Shown in pieces: positions 17,556-27,129 of a stretch of DNA of 64,000 bases. This stretch comes from Marinoscillum sp049115815 (GTDB taxonomy: Bacteria; Bacteroidota; Bacteroidia; Cytophagales; Cyclobacteriaceae). The translations under genes and the position numbers were made by a program. The notes beneath the pieces are model-generated. The model was not told the origin of the DNA. It ran no database searches and worked only from the letters and a program-made list of their open reading frames with translations. Within the stretch, counting starts at the first letter, position 1. Every line of letters begins with the position of its first letter. Location of the stretch: the NCBI GenBank assembly GCA_049115815.1, contig JAGDZO010000006.1:496001-560000 (forward strand). The letters run 5' to 3'.

Positions 17556-19856
17556 ATGAGACACATCATCATATCCCTCATCGCTATCGTAACAGTTTCA
17601 TTTCCCTTAATTGCTCAAAGTAATTATTGGACTGCCGTCAATGCACCAGAAGGCGGCAGCATAAGTTCTGTTGGCATTACAAAATCAGGCGCACTCTACG
17701 CAAGTGATCATTATTCATCGAACTTATGGAACTACAACAAGGATCAAGAAAAGTGGATTAAGAATAATTCACCTATAGAGTTTAGGAGAATAGTCACTGA
17801 AGATAGCCACGGAAGACTATTCGCAGAAATAGGTCAATACTTTTATCAAACGTCCTATGCTGTCTCAGATGATGGAGGAGTCTCATGGGCTGCATTTGAA
17901 ACGCCTTTAGATCTCCAAAATTTGTGGGCTTTGGAAAACAGGTCTTTAGTCGGGTATGCGGATTCCGCCTACCATATTTCTAATGATGATGGTGCTTCTT
18001 GGAGGTCAATTTTGCGAGCTGATCAGGGTTATGACAGAACCATACATTTTGCTCCAAACGGGGATATGTATTTCAAAAACTCAGATAGGAGTTTTCTGAG
18101 CTCTACAGATATGGGACAGACTTGGCAAGGGATGACAATTGATGCCACTTACCCATCTCAAAGTTACTTTTCCATAGGTCAACCACTATTTGATAATGAG
18201 AGCAACGCTTATTTATTCTCTAGAATCGCTACCAACAAATCACTCTATGTCTCAAACTCTGAAACCGGATGGACGAAAAAGAGCATGCCTTTCCATTGCA
18301 ACAACGCATATATCAATCATGGAGGTATGCTATTCGCAACTGTTCAGTCTGATTACGGAAAATTATATCGTTCTCAAACACAGGGTGACACCTGGGTATT
18401 ATTAGGTTTACCATCCCAAATCAATTACATATCAGGTATCCATTTTGAAGGAGACAACATTTTCTTGATTTCGAATGATAGCATTTATCATTCACCTGAT
18501 AATGGAGACAATTGGGAAGTGGGATATTCTATGCCTAGGAGTTATGCTCGCCTCACAATTACCCCAGACCTTGAATTTTACCTATCGAATTACGGAGAAG
18601 GAGTATTCAAATCAGAAGATCTAGGCGAAACATGGGAGGAATTTAATACTGGAATTCAGAACCATTCCATTGCGAGTATAACACAAGATTCGCAGGATAG
18701 ACTTTACGCCAACGTGGGTCATAGAGGACCATATACGAGTGAGGATAATGGTTCAACTTGGACGAGATATAATTACGATGAGCTCCACAGCATAGTAGCA
18801 GCTGATAATGGCACCCTTTATGCTTTTAACGGAGCAGGATATGACACAAGAGTCATTGTTTATTCTGTCAATGATGGAGCAAGCTGGCAAGAAGTTAACT
18901 GGGGATTTGAAGATTATCCATCCAAGTTCATAATTGACAATATGGGTTACCTAGTTGTCTTTGCCATTAATCGTGAATCGTGGAATGAAGTCATATATAG
19001 ATCAAATGATTTAGGTGAGAAATGGAAAATTATAGCTCCAGATTTGTCAGATGGTGATTACTCGGGAATAACTACCTTTTTCGAGAGCAAAGAAGGAAAC
19101 TATCTACTTCATGTTTACTACTCGTTTGATTGGGGTAATAAAGCCTTTCTATCAACTGATCAGGGCCTTACTTGGACAGAGGCAACCACTAAAGGTTCAG
19201 AATTCCATCAAAACAACTCGGGAAGAATCTTCTCTTACGGGCTAGAATCAGGCCTGTTCTATAGAAACATCAATTTTGATTATTCGGATGATGGTGGTGT
19301 TACATGGGTCAAAAAAGACTTGGTCGGAGAAGTGTCTTTCTCCTCATTGCCAAAAATGTTTTTCGATTCAGATGTCAACATTTACTCCATCAGTAATGAC
19401 ACGCTTCGCTTCTCGTCAGACGGGGCTAATAGTTGGTCTGTACTAAGCGTAAATGAAATCAACAAGCAAATCAAAAACCTCTCGTTTTTGAACGAAGGTG
19501 AAATCTATGCACTGACTAATCGCAATGATATTTATAGTAGTTGGGCACCAGAGGTGGTCCTCAGCTCAGAAATGCAACGATTGGCCAATTTGAATGTGAG
19601 AACATATCCGAATCCTCTTACCGATTATTCAGTAGTGGAATACAATCTGCATTCAGGTTCTCAGATAAATCTCCAAGTGTTAGATGCTCATGGCAGGCCA
19701 ATTAAAATCTTGATCGACAGCTTTCAAGAAACAGGAAACCATCAAGTCATTTGGAATAGAAAGGATCAATTTGGTCAATATGTGCCCTCAGGGTTGTATT
19801 TCTACTCGCTACGGGTGGATGACAGACGCAAAGTATTCAGAGTTGTAGTAGACTAA
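17556..19856 (+). CDS. Secreted BNR-repeat beta-propeller protein with type IX sorting domain
   Basis: 766 residues: signal peptide (SLIAIVTVSFPLIAQS), then a long series of BNR/Asp-box units (SDDGGVSWAAF, SNDDGASWRSI, SSTDMGQTWQGM, SPDNGDNWEVG, SEDNGSTWTRY), indicating one or two beta-propellers. The last about 80 residues (VRTYPNPLTDYSVVEYNL ... SGLYFYSLRVDDRRKVFRVV) form a type A C-terminal domain that directs export through the type IX system and surface attachment. Asp-box propellers bind or cleave glycans or proteins; no sialidase active-site arginines could be assigned. Monocistronic. Confidence 0.88.
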   Translation: MRHIIISLIAIVTVSFPLIAQSNYWTAVNAPEGGSISSVGITKSGALYASDHYSSNLWNYNKDQEKWIKNNSPIEFRRIVTEDSHGRLFAEIGQYFYQTSYAVSDDGGVSWAAFETPLDLQNLWALENRSLVGYADSAYHISNDDGASWRSILRADQGYDRTIHFAPNGDMYFKNSDRSFLSSTDMGQTWQGMTIDATYPSQSYFSIGQPLFDNESNAYLFSRIATNKSLYVSNSETGWTKKSMPFHCNNAYINHGGMLFATVQSDYGKLYRSQTQGDTWVLLGLPSQINYISGIHFEGDNIFLISNDSIYHSPDNGDNWEVGYSMPRSYARLTITPDLEFYLSNYGEGVFKSEDLGETWEEFNTGIQNHSIASITQDSQDRLYANVGHRGPYTSEDNGSTWTRYNYDELHSIVAADNGTLYAFNGAGYDTRVIVYSVNDGASWQEVNWGFEDYPSKFIIDNMGYLVVFAINRESWNEVIYRSNDLGEKWKIIAPDLSDGDYSGITTFFESKEGNYLLHVYYSFDWGNKAFLSTDQGLTWTEATTKGSEFHQNNSGRIFSYGLESGLFYRNINFDYSDDGGVTWVKKDLVGEVSFSSLPKMFFDSDVNIYSISNDTLRFSSDGANSWSVLSVNEINKQIKNLSFLNEGEIYALTNRNDIYSSWAPEVVLSSEMQRLANLNVRTYPNPLTDYSVVEYNLHSGSQINLQVLDAHGRPIKILIDSFQETGNHQVIWNRKDQFGQYVPSGLYFYSLRVDDRRKVFRVVVD

Positions 19857-19955
19857 TCAATCATACCTTTTTAAGTTCTTTCGCAAGTAGACCGCTTAGG
19901 GTTTTGTCCTACAGAGATGTTATGAGTCCATCATATTGATGGCTAATTCTGCATT

Positions 19956-21047
19956 ATGAAACTTAATTCACCTAAAGCGTTTCCGCTTAGAACTGCATTA
20001 GCATTTTGGATGCTTACACTTTCTTCTGCGTGTGTTCATGCTCAAAGCATGGAAGACTTTGTGAATGCCAATCCAAACAAAGTATCCTTCTGCGTGATCA
20101 TAAATGACAGCATTGAGTTTGGTAGAAATCAATACAGAATGATGCCAGCGGCTAGTCTTTCAAAGACCATCATTGCATTAGAGTTCATCTATCAAGTAGC
20201 CTCGGGAGATCAAAGTGAAGAGGCAATGGTATCCATGAGTGATATTGATTACCTAGCCATAGGGGATTCAAATTACAAGAATTGGAAGAAGCAAATCAAA
20301 CAAGATCAGCTTGTCAAAAATGATCAAATAGCTCTAAAATATGTAGTCCAAGGAATGATCAGGTATAGTGCCAATGCTTGCGCCGATTATCTTATCAATA
20401 GGCTTGGACTAGAAAACATCAACAACAGAATCAGATTGCTGAATCTAACTCATGAACCCATTTTTCCATTTACAGCTTCACTTCTTCATGCATTCAATTA
20501 TTGTGATATGGATAAATCCGCCTTCATAGCTGACGCCAAAAAGTGGAATAAGGAGGAATACCTTGACCAGGTAGTCCTCCTTCATGACAGAATAATGACA
20601 GATCCAAAGTTTTGGAAAGAGACCAAAAAGAGAATCAAAAAGTCTCGATATAGCGATACAGATTATGATTCCATTTGGACAAATTCATTTAGTCAATCCA
20701 CTGCATATGCTTATGCGAGACTTATTGCTGATATTAATAAGAGAAAGCTAGCTCCTGAGTTTACCACTTTGGTTCAAATGATCTTTGAAAAGTGGACTTT
20801 TAGTGACAATCCTCAATTAATCGATTCTTTTGATCGGGTAGCTTATAAAGGTGCTAATTCCAACTCACTAATCAATATATGGCTATATCTGGCAGATCAG
20901 GAGGGAAATACCATGCAGTTTGTTGGGCTTTTTAACCACCTCACAAAAAATGAATATGCAATTGTCGAGCAAAATATCTCGAATTTTGGATTTGCACTCC
21001 TAACTGATCCTGCTATGCGGGCTAAGTTTATATCTTCGCCATTTTGA
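19956..21047 (+). CDS. Class A beta-lactamase-fold serine hydrolase, secreted
   Basis: 363 residues with a signal peptide (cleavage near CVHAQ). The SxxK motif is S67-L-S-K70 (PAASLSKTIIALEF), the SxN motif is S138-A-N140 (YSANACADYL), and YKGANSNS near residue 295 is in the place of the KTG triad. This is the class A beta-lactamase / D,D-peptidase-like fold. No Glu166-type omega loop was identified, so antibiotic hydrolysis should not be assumed; peptidoglycan or ester hydrolysis is equally possible. Single gene. Confidence 0.75.
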   Translation: MKLNSPKAFPLRTALAFWMLTLSSACVHAQSMEDFVNANPNKVSFCVIINDSIEFGRNQYRMMPAASLSKTIIALEFIYQVASGDQSEEAMVSMSDIDYLAIGDSNYKNWKKQIKQDQLVKNDQIALKYVVQGMIRYSANACADYLINRLGLENINNRIRLLNLTHEPIFPFTASLLHAFNYCDMDKSAFIADAKKWNKEEYLDQVVLLHDRIMTDPKFWKETKKRIKKSRYSDTDYDSIWTNSFSQSTAYAYARLIADINKRKLAPEFTTLVQMIFEKWTFSDNPQLIDSFDRVAYKGANSNSLINIWLYLADQEGNTMQFVGLFNHLTKNEYAIVEQNISNFGFALLTDPAMRAKFISSPF

Positions 21048-21123
21048 AGGAGAGAATTGATAAGCGAATAGGACATTTATTTAGAACATCAATTGATTGA
21101 GTGCTCCAAATTCTTTCAGCAGG

Positions 21124-22446
21124 TTAATTGTGTTCCAATGCTGGAATCCTCACAGTGAAATAAGACCGATCATTCTCTCTCGAATATTCGAGCTGACCAC
21201 CATGCGCTCTCACAATATTTCGCGAAAGCGATAGGCCAATTCCCGAACCATTTTTCTTAGTCGTATAAAATGGAATAAAGATTTGATGTTTGGCACCTGG
21301 AGAAACTCCTGATCCATTATCCATTACCTGAATCAATACATCATATTCTTCCATTAACAAACGGATAGTAACTTCGGGCTTTTCGCAATGCTGAACAGCT
21401 TCTGCAGAATTTTTAACGAGGTTAGATATCACCTGAGACATCAAGGCTCTATCCAATACTAAATTGTCCTGCAATTCATCACTGATGGTAAACTTGACAG
21501 TCGGGTAGGTGGACTTCAAAGAGGACACTAAATCAGTGAAATGCGTACTAGCTACTGACTCCAACATGGGATTGATGGAACGATTGATTTCCTTGTAAGC
21601 TTCCACAAACTTCAAGAGATCTGCCGCTCTCGTTTCAATGGCATTTAGGCTAATGGCTACATTCTGCTGATCTGAGGCGTTCAATGTGTTGAGTTCATTT
21701 CCAATGATCATTTTCTTGTTGATCACCCTGATCAACGAAAGGATGGGCGTAGTGGAGTTCATGATCTCATGCGTCATGACCCGCATCAGCTTTTGGTAGC
21801 TCTCCACTTCTTTGGCATCCAGAGGATTTCTAATGTCAGTCAAGGAAATGAGTTTGAGTGACTTCCCTTTGAGTTTTAAGGACTCAGTTTTCACGAACAA
21901 CTTCTGACCATCAGCTAAATCAACCCATTCCGAAGGAGTCTCGTGATCCAACATGACCTGATAGATCTCTGGATGGTCTTTTTGTAGAGCATCAATATTG
22001 ATGATTCCTGAAAGATCCAACAACTCATCAAAAGCCGGATTGGTGAAGATGACTTCTCCATCTTCTTGATAGCAAGCAACAGCAATGGATATATGAGCCA
22101 GTACTGTCTGAAAAAGCTTAAACTCAGCCTCCTTGCCTAATTGGATTTCTTCCATACTGCGAGTGATCAGGTCATATGCTTCCACCAATTCCTTAGATGA
22201 AGTGTTATTATGATAACTTCTATTGAAGTCCTGATACTTCACTGATAGGAGGAAATTGGACCAGATTCTTTCTTGCTTCTGTAGTCTATAAACCAGCTCA
22301 ATGACAATCAGAATGATGAGCACTCCAAACATAATGGGAGTGATGGTCAAATCAGTTTGATAATAGGAATAGGCCATTCCCAATGTCATTAAGACTAGGA
22401 GCAATACACGAAGAAGTACATGAAAAAACTGCTTGTTAAAGATCAT
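21124..22446 (-). CDS. Membrane sensor histidine kinase (NtrY/AtoS-like), partner of the sigma-54 regulator
   Basis: 440 residues. Two N-terminal TM segments (VLLRVLLLVLMTLGMAYSYY and TPIMFGVLIILIVIELVY) are separated by a very short external loop. Then come a HAMP-like linker, a PAS domain (LFQTVLAHISIAVACYQEDGEVIFTN), the H box RVMTHEIMNSTTPILSLI, the N box SNLVKNSAEAVQH, and the G boxes MDNGSGVSP and GSGIGLSLSRNI. Its start overlaps the end of the response-regulator gene by 11 bp. With almost no external domain it likely senses a membrane or cytoplasmic signal. Confidence 0.92.
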   Translation of the reverse strand: MIFNKQFFHVLLRVLLLVLMTLGMAYSYYQTDLTITPIMFGVLIILIVIELVYRLQKQERIWSNFLLSVKYQDFNRSYHNNTSSKELVEAYDLITRSMEEIQLGKEAEFKLFQTVLAHISIAVACYQEDGEVIFTNPAFDELLDLSGIINIDALQKDHPEIYQVMLDHETPSEWVDLADGQKLFVKTESLKLKGKSLKLISLTDIRNPLDAKEVESYQKLMRVMTHEIMNSTTPILSLIRVINKKMIIGNELNTLNASDQQNVAISLNAIETRAADLLKFVEAYKEINRSINPMLESVASTHFTDLVSSLKSTYPTVKFTISDELQDNLVLDRALMSQVISNLVKNSAEAVQHCEKPEVTIRLLMEEYDVLIQVMDNGSGVSPGAKHQIFIPFYTTKKNGSGIGLSLSRNIVRAHGGQLEYSRENDRSYFTVRIPALEHN

Positions 22447-23761
22447 ATTTTTTCATTTTCCGATATAGCGTATTCCGTCCGATTCCTAGTTCTGCAGCGG
22501 CTCTACTGATATTTCCGGCATGTCTTTCTATCACCTCAGCCACTTTCCGTTTTTCAACGGCATATAGGTTATCATCTTCAATTTGACTCTTGTTTGTCTC
22601 AGTAAGTGAATCCGCTGAATCCATAATTACCATCCTCTCGATGCTGTTTTTCAGTTCTCTTATGTTGCCAGGCCAATGGTACTCCTGAAGCTGCTTTATT
22701 TGAGCTTGGTCCAAAGCAAAAGCCTTGTCGTACTTTCGGTTAAACAGCATGAGGAAGTGGTCAGCAAGTGGTTTGATATCCTCTTTTCTCTCTCGTAATG
22801 TTGGAAGTTCAATGTGAATGGTATTGATTCTAAAAAGTAGATCCTGTCGGAAAACGGACGTATCAGTGAGGGTTTCCAGGGCCTTGTGAGATGTACTGAT
22901 CAATCTGATATCTATCGCTCTTTGTCGATTTTCTCCCACCCTAGTGACCATTCTATTTTCCAATGCTGCCAACAGTTTTGATTGCAACTCAAGAGAAAGG
23001 CTTCCGATTTCATCAAGAAGGAGCGTTCCCATGTTGGCTACTTCCATGATTCCCGCTTTATCATCTCTTGCATCTGTAAATGCTCCTTTCACATGACCAA
23101 ATAGGGTAGACTCAAAAAGACCCGTGGTGATCGCATTCAAATCTGCTTGCACAAAAGGCTGAGCCGCTCTGGTTGATTGTTGATGTACATACCTTGCCAG
23201 CACTTCCTTTCCTGTGCCATGTGCGCCGGTAATTAAGATAGAAGCTTCCGTGCTTGCTGCTTTGCTGACCATATCCATCACACGTTGCATGCTCGGAGAA
23301 TTGCCCACAAGCATGCCTGTAGATTGACTTGCTTGACTGAACAAGACATTTCGTTTTGAGATGGCATCTGCTAGCTCTTGCTTAGAGTTGGACAGGTTAA
23401 GAGCTGCCTGCACAGTGGCTACTAGTTTCTCATTGGAGAATGGTTTCTCTAGAAAGTCCGTGGCTCCTTGCTTCAATGACTGCACAGCTACTTCCAGAAA
23501 ACCATGGGCTGTCAAAACCACTATAGAGATATGTGGGTGGGCCTCTTTGATCTTCTTGATCCATGCCAAACCTTCCGCGCCATCAGCGTCACCTATGGCA
23601 AAATTGAGATCAAGAAGTATAACCTTGATGGAGGACTGATCAAGGAATGACATAGCTGAGTTTGGATGTTCCAAGGTTTGAATCTCTCCAAAAGGCTCTT
23701 CCAATACCATCCGAATGGTATGAAGTAAAATGGGATCATCATCAATGGCCAATATTTCCAT
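22436..23761 (-). CDS. Sigma-54-dependent response regulator (NtrC family)
   Basis: 441 residues: receiver (MEILAIDDDPILLHTIR; phosphoacceptor in VILLDLNF; Lys in FLEKPFS), AAA+ domain (Walker A GAHGTGKEVLARYVH, Walker B GTLLLDEIGSL), and a Fis-type HTH (HAGNISRAAAELGIGRNTLYRKM). The sigma-54 contact loop reads GAFTDA instead of GAFTGA. It is translated first, with the kinase overlapping by 11 bp. A 9-3-9 palindrome 19 bp upstream of its ATG, between it and the divergent FtsX-like permease, is probably its own binding site. Confidence 0.93.
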   Translation of the reverse strand: MEILAIDDDPILLHTIRMVLEEPFGEIQTLEHPNSAMSFLDQSSIKVILLDLNFAIGDADGAEGLAWIKKIKEAHPHISIVVLTAHGFLEVAVQSLKQGATDFLEKPFSNEKLVATVQAALNLSNSKQELADAISKRNVLFSQASQSTGMLVGNSPSMQRVMDMVSKAASTEASILITGAHGTGKEVLARYVHQQSTRAAQPFVQADLNAITTGLFESTLFGHVKGAFTDARDDKAGIMEVANMGTLLLDEIGSLSLELQSKLLAALENRMVTRVGENRQRAIDIRLISTSHKALETLTDTSVFRQDLLFRINTIHIELPTLRERKEDIKPLADHFLMLFNRKYDKAFALDQAQIKQLQEYHWPGNIRELKNSIERMVIMDSADSLTETNKSQIEDDNLYAVEKRKVAEVIERHAGNISRAAAELGIGRNTLYRKMKKYDL

Positions 23762-23779
23762 GCCTAAATATAGGAATTT

Positions 23780-23800
23780 ACTGTTCCAACCTGGAACAGT
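23780..23800. promoter_or_regulatory. Enhancer-like palindrome for the sigma-54 regulator
   Basis: Perfect inverted repeat with 9-bp arms (ACTGTTCCA / TGGAACAGT) and a 3-bp centre. It lies 19 bp from the regulator ATG and 84 bp upstream of the sigma-54-like promoter of the divergent permease, the usual distance for an upstream activating sequence. Confidence 0.7.
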
Positions 23801-23884
23801 TCGCTGTACTCAAGCGATCACTTTTTGATTGATGAGGTAACTAAAATTCAGTTATCTGCCTAACTATCAATGCGTTATGAGTTT

Positions 23885-23900
23885 TGGACATCTTTTCGCA
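23885..23900 (+). promoter_or_regulatory. Sigma-54 (-24/-12) promoter of the FtsX-like permease
   Basis: TGGACATCTTTTCGCA keeps the essential GG and GC with 10 nt between them (consensus TGGCAC-N5-TTGCA). The predicted transcript starts near 23911, 16 nt before the ATG at 23927 and after the alternative ATG at 23870, which argues for the later start. Confidence 0.6.
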
Positions 23901-23926
23901 TTATTTGTTCCAAATTTGAAAAAGCG

Positions 23927-26350
23927 ATGACCAAAACATTTATTCTTTCTATCCTCAGAAACCTCTGGAAAAACAAAGTGACTTCTTTGATCAATGTATT
24001 GGCATTGACATTGGGGCTCAGCTGCACCTTGTTTTTGTACGTGCAAGATCATTATGAAAACAGCTTTGACATTCATCAACCAAAAGCTGATAAAATTTTT
24101 AGGGTTAATACCACACAGAAATATCCAAACAGCACCAATCACTCAGGAAATACGCCATCAATGTTGGTTAAGTCCTTAAGGACTGAGTATCCTGAGTTGG
24201 AAGGCGTTATTCAAACCATAGGTCCCAGATCTGGATTGGTTGCTATAAACCCGGGCACTTCCAGTGAAAAGGTTTTTGAAGAAAACCGCAATCTATTTTT
24301 CGCAGACAGTGTGTTCCTGAAACACTTCGATTATGATTTTATCGCTGGTAATAATCGAACGGCCCTGGATAGCCGAAATGCTCTTGTATTATCTACTGAG
24401 CTCGTAGCAAAATATTACCCCGAATTTGTTGGCTTAGAAGCCGAACTTCTGGGCAAGGAAGTAGTACTATTTGATTCAATGCGTGTTTTCATAACAGGAG
24501 TTATCGAAAACCCGCCGAGCAATAGCAGCTTTCCGTTTCAAATGCTGGTCTCATCAGAAATATATTATAGGCTCAATGAATGGGATCGTGACAACTGGGG
24601 AAATATAGCACAGGGCTTGACTTTTATAGTTTTAAGAGAAGGTCAGAAGCCTCAAGATTTTGAAAAACGCTTTCCGGACTTGGTAAGTAAATATCGTAGC
24701 GAAGAAGACGCGAGGATAAGCAGCTATAGTCTTATCAACCTCATAGATATCCATCATGATTCGAAATGGGGTTTTTCCGGTAACTATACTGAAAATGAAT
24801 CTATCACCATTGCATTCAATGCGATAGGTTTATTCATCTTACTTTCAGCATGTATCAACTTCATCAATATTCAAACTGCACAAGTTGTGACCAGATCTAA
24901 GGAAGTGGGCGTAAGAAAAGTTTTGGGCGCGACCCGTTTTCAACTCATTCTTCAATTTTTGGTAGAAACCATCTTACTAACCACTATTTCATTCTTTTTG
25001 GCATTGTGGCTGACCGAGCTGGCTTTAACTGGATGGAATGACTTGCTGAGTATTGTGAACATGAATATGCAAATAGAGTCTTCTGTTTTCATCTTTGGAA
25101 TTGGGCTGATACTCTTCGTGAGTTTGATTTCCGGTCTTTATCCTGCTATTAAACTTTCAGGATTTAACCCTTCAGAAGTATTGAGAGGTGGATTTTCCTC
25201 TTTTACAGGTAAAATGTCTGGCTTGAACCTGAGACAGATCCTCGTGGTGACTCAGTTTGCTATTACTCAACTTATGATCATAGGTACTATAGTGGTATCC
25301 CTTCAGATGGATTATTTCATCAATAAGGATCTTGGGTTTAACAAGGAGCAGGTGATCACGGTGACCACCTATGCCCCTGATCGGCAAAAGGTAAACCGAT
25401 TGGCTCAAGAAATAGAAGCTATGCCTGAGGTGCTTTCTTATACCTTTTCATCAGGGCCTCCATTAGATGCGGGGCGTTACGGAACTTCATTTGTAGAAGT
25501 AGGACATGAAGACAAAGGGGACATGAAAACCCGTAATAAGTTCGTGGATCATAGGTATTTGAGTACTTATGGCATAGAACTAGTGGCTGGAAGAAATTTC
25601 AGGAAAGACGAGTATAATGACACCATTGACGCCTTTATAGTCAATGAAGCATTGGTGAAACAGCTAGCTGTGGGTAGTCCTGAAGAAGCGATTGGTAAGC
25701 AGCTGAAATGCTATGGCGCTCGAGCTATGATAGTAGGTGTCACCAAAGATTTTCACATAGATAAATTGGATAAAGAGATCCTGCCGCTCATTATGTTTCC
25801 TTGGGAGGTAAACGTACACAATGCAGATATCAAAGTAGCTGCCGGTAACTTGGGGGCTGTACTCAATAAGCTAAGGGTAGTATGGGCTGAGGCGTTCCCA
25901 ACAAGAAGTTTTCAATTCCAGACGGTAGATGATTTTATCAAGGATGCTTACATCGTAGAAGACATAATGCTGAAGAGTATCAGGATCTTCTCATTGGTCG
26001 CTATTTGCATTGGCTGTCTAGGACTTTATGGGTTGGTATCTTTCATGTCTATCAAACGGACTAAAGAGATAGGTATCAGAAAAGTGATGGGAGCATCTTT
26101 CGGACAAATCCTTTACAGCTTCTCCAAGCGATTTTTCATTTTGACTTTTGTTGCATTCGTTATCAGCGCCCCTTTGGCGTACCTGTCAATGGATCTCTGG
26201 TTAAACAATTACGTCTATAGAATACCGCTCAGTTGGGACATCTTTGCCCTTGGTCTAATGACTACTTTGTCACTCACAATGATCACCGTTAGCTACTTCT
26301 CACTTAAAGCCGCCAATGTCAATCCGGCCGAAACGCTTCAGTTTGAGTAA
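23927..26350 (+). CDS. FtsX/MacB-like ABC transporter permease
   Basis: 807 residues from the ATG at 23927 (MTKTFILSILRNLWKNKVTS); a start at 23870 would add 19 residues but precedes the predicted promoter. Architecture: TM1 (SLINVLALTLGLSCTLFLYV), MacB-type periplasmic domain, three-TM FtsX block (FIILL...QVVTRSKEVGVRKVLGATRFQ), second TM/periplasmic domain and second FtsX block (SFMSIKRTKEIGIRKVMGASFG), ending NPAETLQFE. The ATPase is not encoded beside it. Such permeases export peptides or lipids or transmit envelope stress. The divergent sigma-54 two-component pair probably controls it. Confidence 0.9.
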   Translation: MTKTFILSILRNLWKNKVTSLINVLALTLGLSCTLFLYVQDHYENSFDIHQPKADKIFRVNTTQKYPNSTNHSGNTPSMLVKSLRTEYPELEGVIQTIGPRSGLVAINPGTSSEKVFEENRNLFFADSVFLKHFDYDFIAGNNRTALDSRNALVLSTELVAKYYPEFVGLEAELLGKEVVLFDSMRVFITGVIENPPSNSSFPFQMLVSSEIYYRLNEWDRDNWGNIAQGLTFIVLREGQKPQDFEKRFPDLVSKYRSEEDARISSYSLINLIDIHHDSKWGFSGNYTENESITIAFNAIGLFILLSACINFINIQTAQVVTRSKEVGVRKVLGATRFQLILQFLVETILLTTISFFLALWLTELALTGWNDLLSIVNMNMQIESSVFIFGIGLILFVSLISGLYPAIKLSGFNPSEVLRGGFSSFTGKMSGLNLRQILVVTQFAITQLMIIGTIVVSLQMDYFINKDLGFNKEQVITVTTYAPDRQKVNRLAQEIEAMPEVLSYTFSSGPPLDAGRYGTSFVEVGHEDKGDMKTRNKFVDHRYLSTYGIELVAGRNFRKDEYNDTIDAFIVNEALVKQLAVGSPEEAIGKQLKCYGARAMIVGVTKDFHIDKLDKEILPLIMFPWEVNVHNADIKVAAGNLGAVLNKLRVVWAEAFPTRSFQFQTVDDFIKDAYIVEDIMLKSIRIFSLVAICIGCLGLYGLVSFMSIKRTKEIGIRKVMGASFGQILYSFSKRFFILTFVAFVISAPLAYLSMDLWLNNYVYRIPLSWDIFALGLMTTLSLTMITVSYFSLKAANVNPAETLQFE

Positions 26351-26364
26351 ATCAGAAAGCTTTA

Positions 26365-27129
26365 TCAGTTGGAAAGTATCTCTTTTATCCTTTCACCATA
26401 AGACCTGCTGCTGGTTACTACATTACCATTTTCAAATAGAAATTGATAGGTGCCATTGTTCAGATATTTCCAATCTTTGACCATTTTCATGTTGATGATT
26501 GAAGATCTGTGAATCCGTAAAAACTGTTTAGGAAGTTGCCGCTCAAGTATTTTCAGGGACAATCGCTTGAGGTATTTCTTAGAAATTGTGTGAATTGTGA
26601 CATACTCAGAATCTGAATTGATATACAATATTTCCTTAATTGAGACATTGGTCTCTAGCCCTCGTTCATAGATGATGAATTCATCAATAGTATGAGTTGA
26701 TGGTTTAGCTATACGCTCCACGAGGCTTCCAATTCTGTCTCTATAAGTTGACTTTTTCTGGGCATCACATATATCCATGGCTCTTTTCAAACTCTTTTTG
26801 AACTGGTCTTCTGAAAATGGTTTCAGTAGATAGCCTAGGGCTTCTACTTCAAATGCTTGAATAGCATATTGATCAAATGCGGTTGTAAATATGATGATTG
26901 AGGCTTTTCCTTTCGATAATATACGCTGCGCAGTTTCCAGTCCATTCTTACCCGGCATCTGGATGTCCAGAAAAATGATGTCCGGCTGTAGTGTTTCACA
27001 AAAAGCAATTGCTTCATTACCAGTACTACATTCGCCTATCAAATTGGCCGATGATTGAGTGGAAAGAAGGTGTTTCAAATACTCTCTCGCATTAGGTTCA
27101 TCATCAACTATGAGGACTGTATAGTTCAT
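26365..27129 (-). CDS. LytTR-family response regulator
   Basis: 254 residues: receiver (YTVLIVDDEPNAREYLKHLL; Asp in PDIIFLDIQMPGKNG; Lys in GYLLKPFSEDQFKK) and a C-terminal LytTR DNA-binding domain (EILYINSDSEYVTIHTISKK, FLRIHRSSIINMKMVKDW). It overlaps the LytS-like kinase gene by 4 bp. LytTR proteins bind direct repeats; candidate repeats lie upstream of this operon at 28240-28276. Convergent with the permease gene with a 14-bp gap. Confidence 0.93.
   Translation of the reverse strand: MNYTVLIVDDEPNAREYLKHLLSTQSSANLIGECSTGNEAIAFCETLQPDIIFLDIQMPGKNGLETAQRILSKGKASIIIFTTAFDQYAIQAFEVEALGYLLKPFSEDQFKKSLKRAMDICDAQKKSTYRDRIGSLVERIAKPSTHTIDEFIIYERGLETNVSIKEILYINSDSEYVTIHTISKKYLKRLSLKILERQLPKQFLRIHRSSIINMKMVKDWKYLNNGTYQFLFENGNVVTSSRSYGERIKEILSN

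Noticed and set aside
19956..20050. Lipoprotein signal for the serine hydrolase (SSAC)
   Set aside because: The -3 residue is Ser rather than Leu, and a good signal-peptidase I site (VHAQ) follows.
23870..23926. Longer N-terminus of the FtsX-like permease
   Set aside because: The ATG at 23870 lies upstream of the predicted sigma-54 promoter, and MTKTFILSILRNLWKNK at 23927 is the typical family start.
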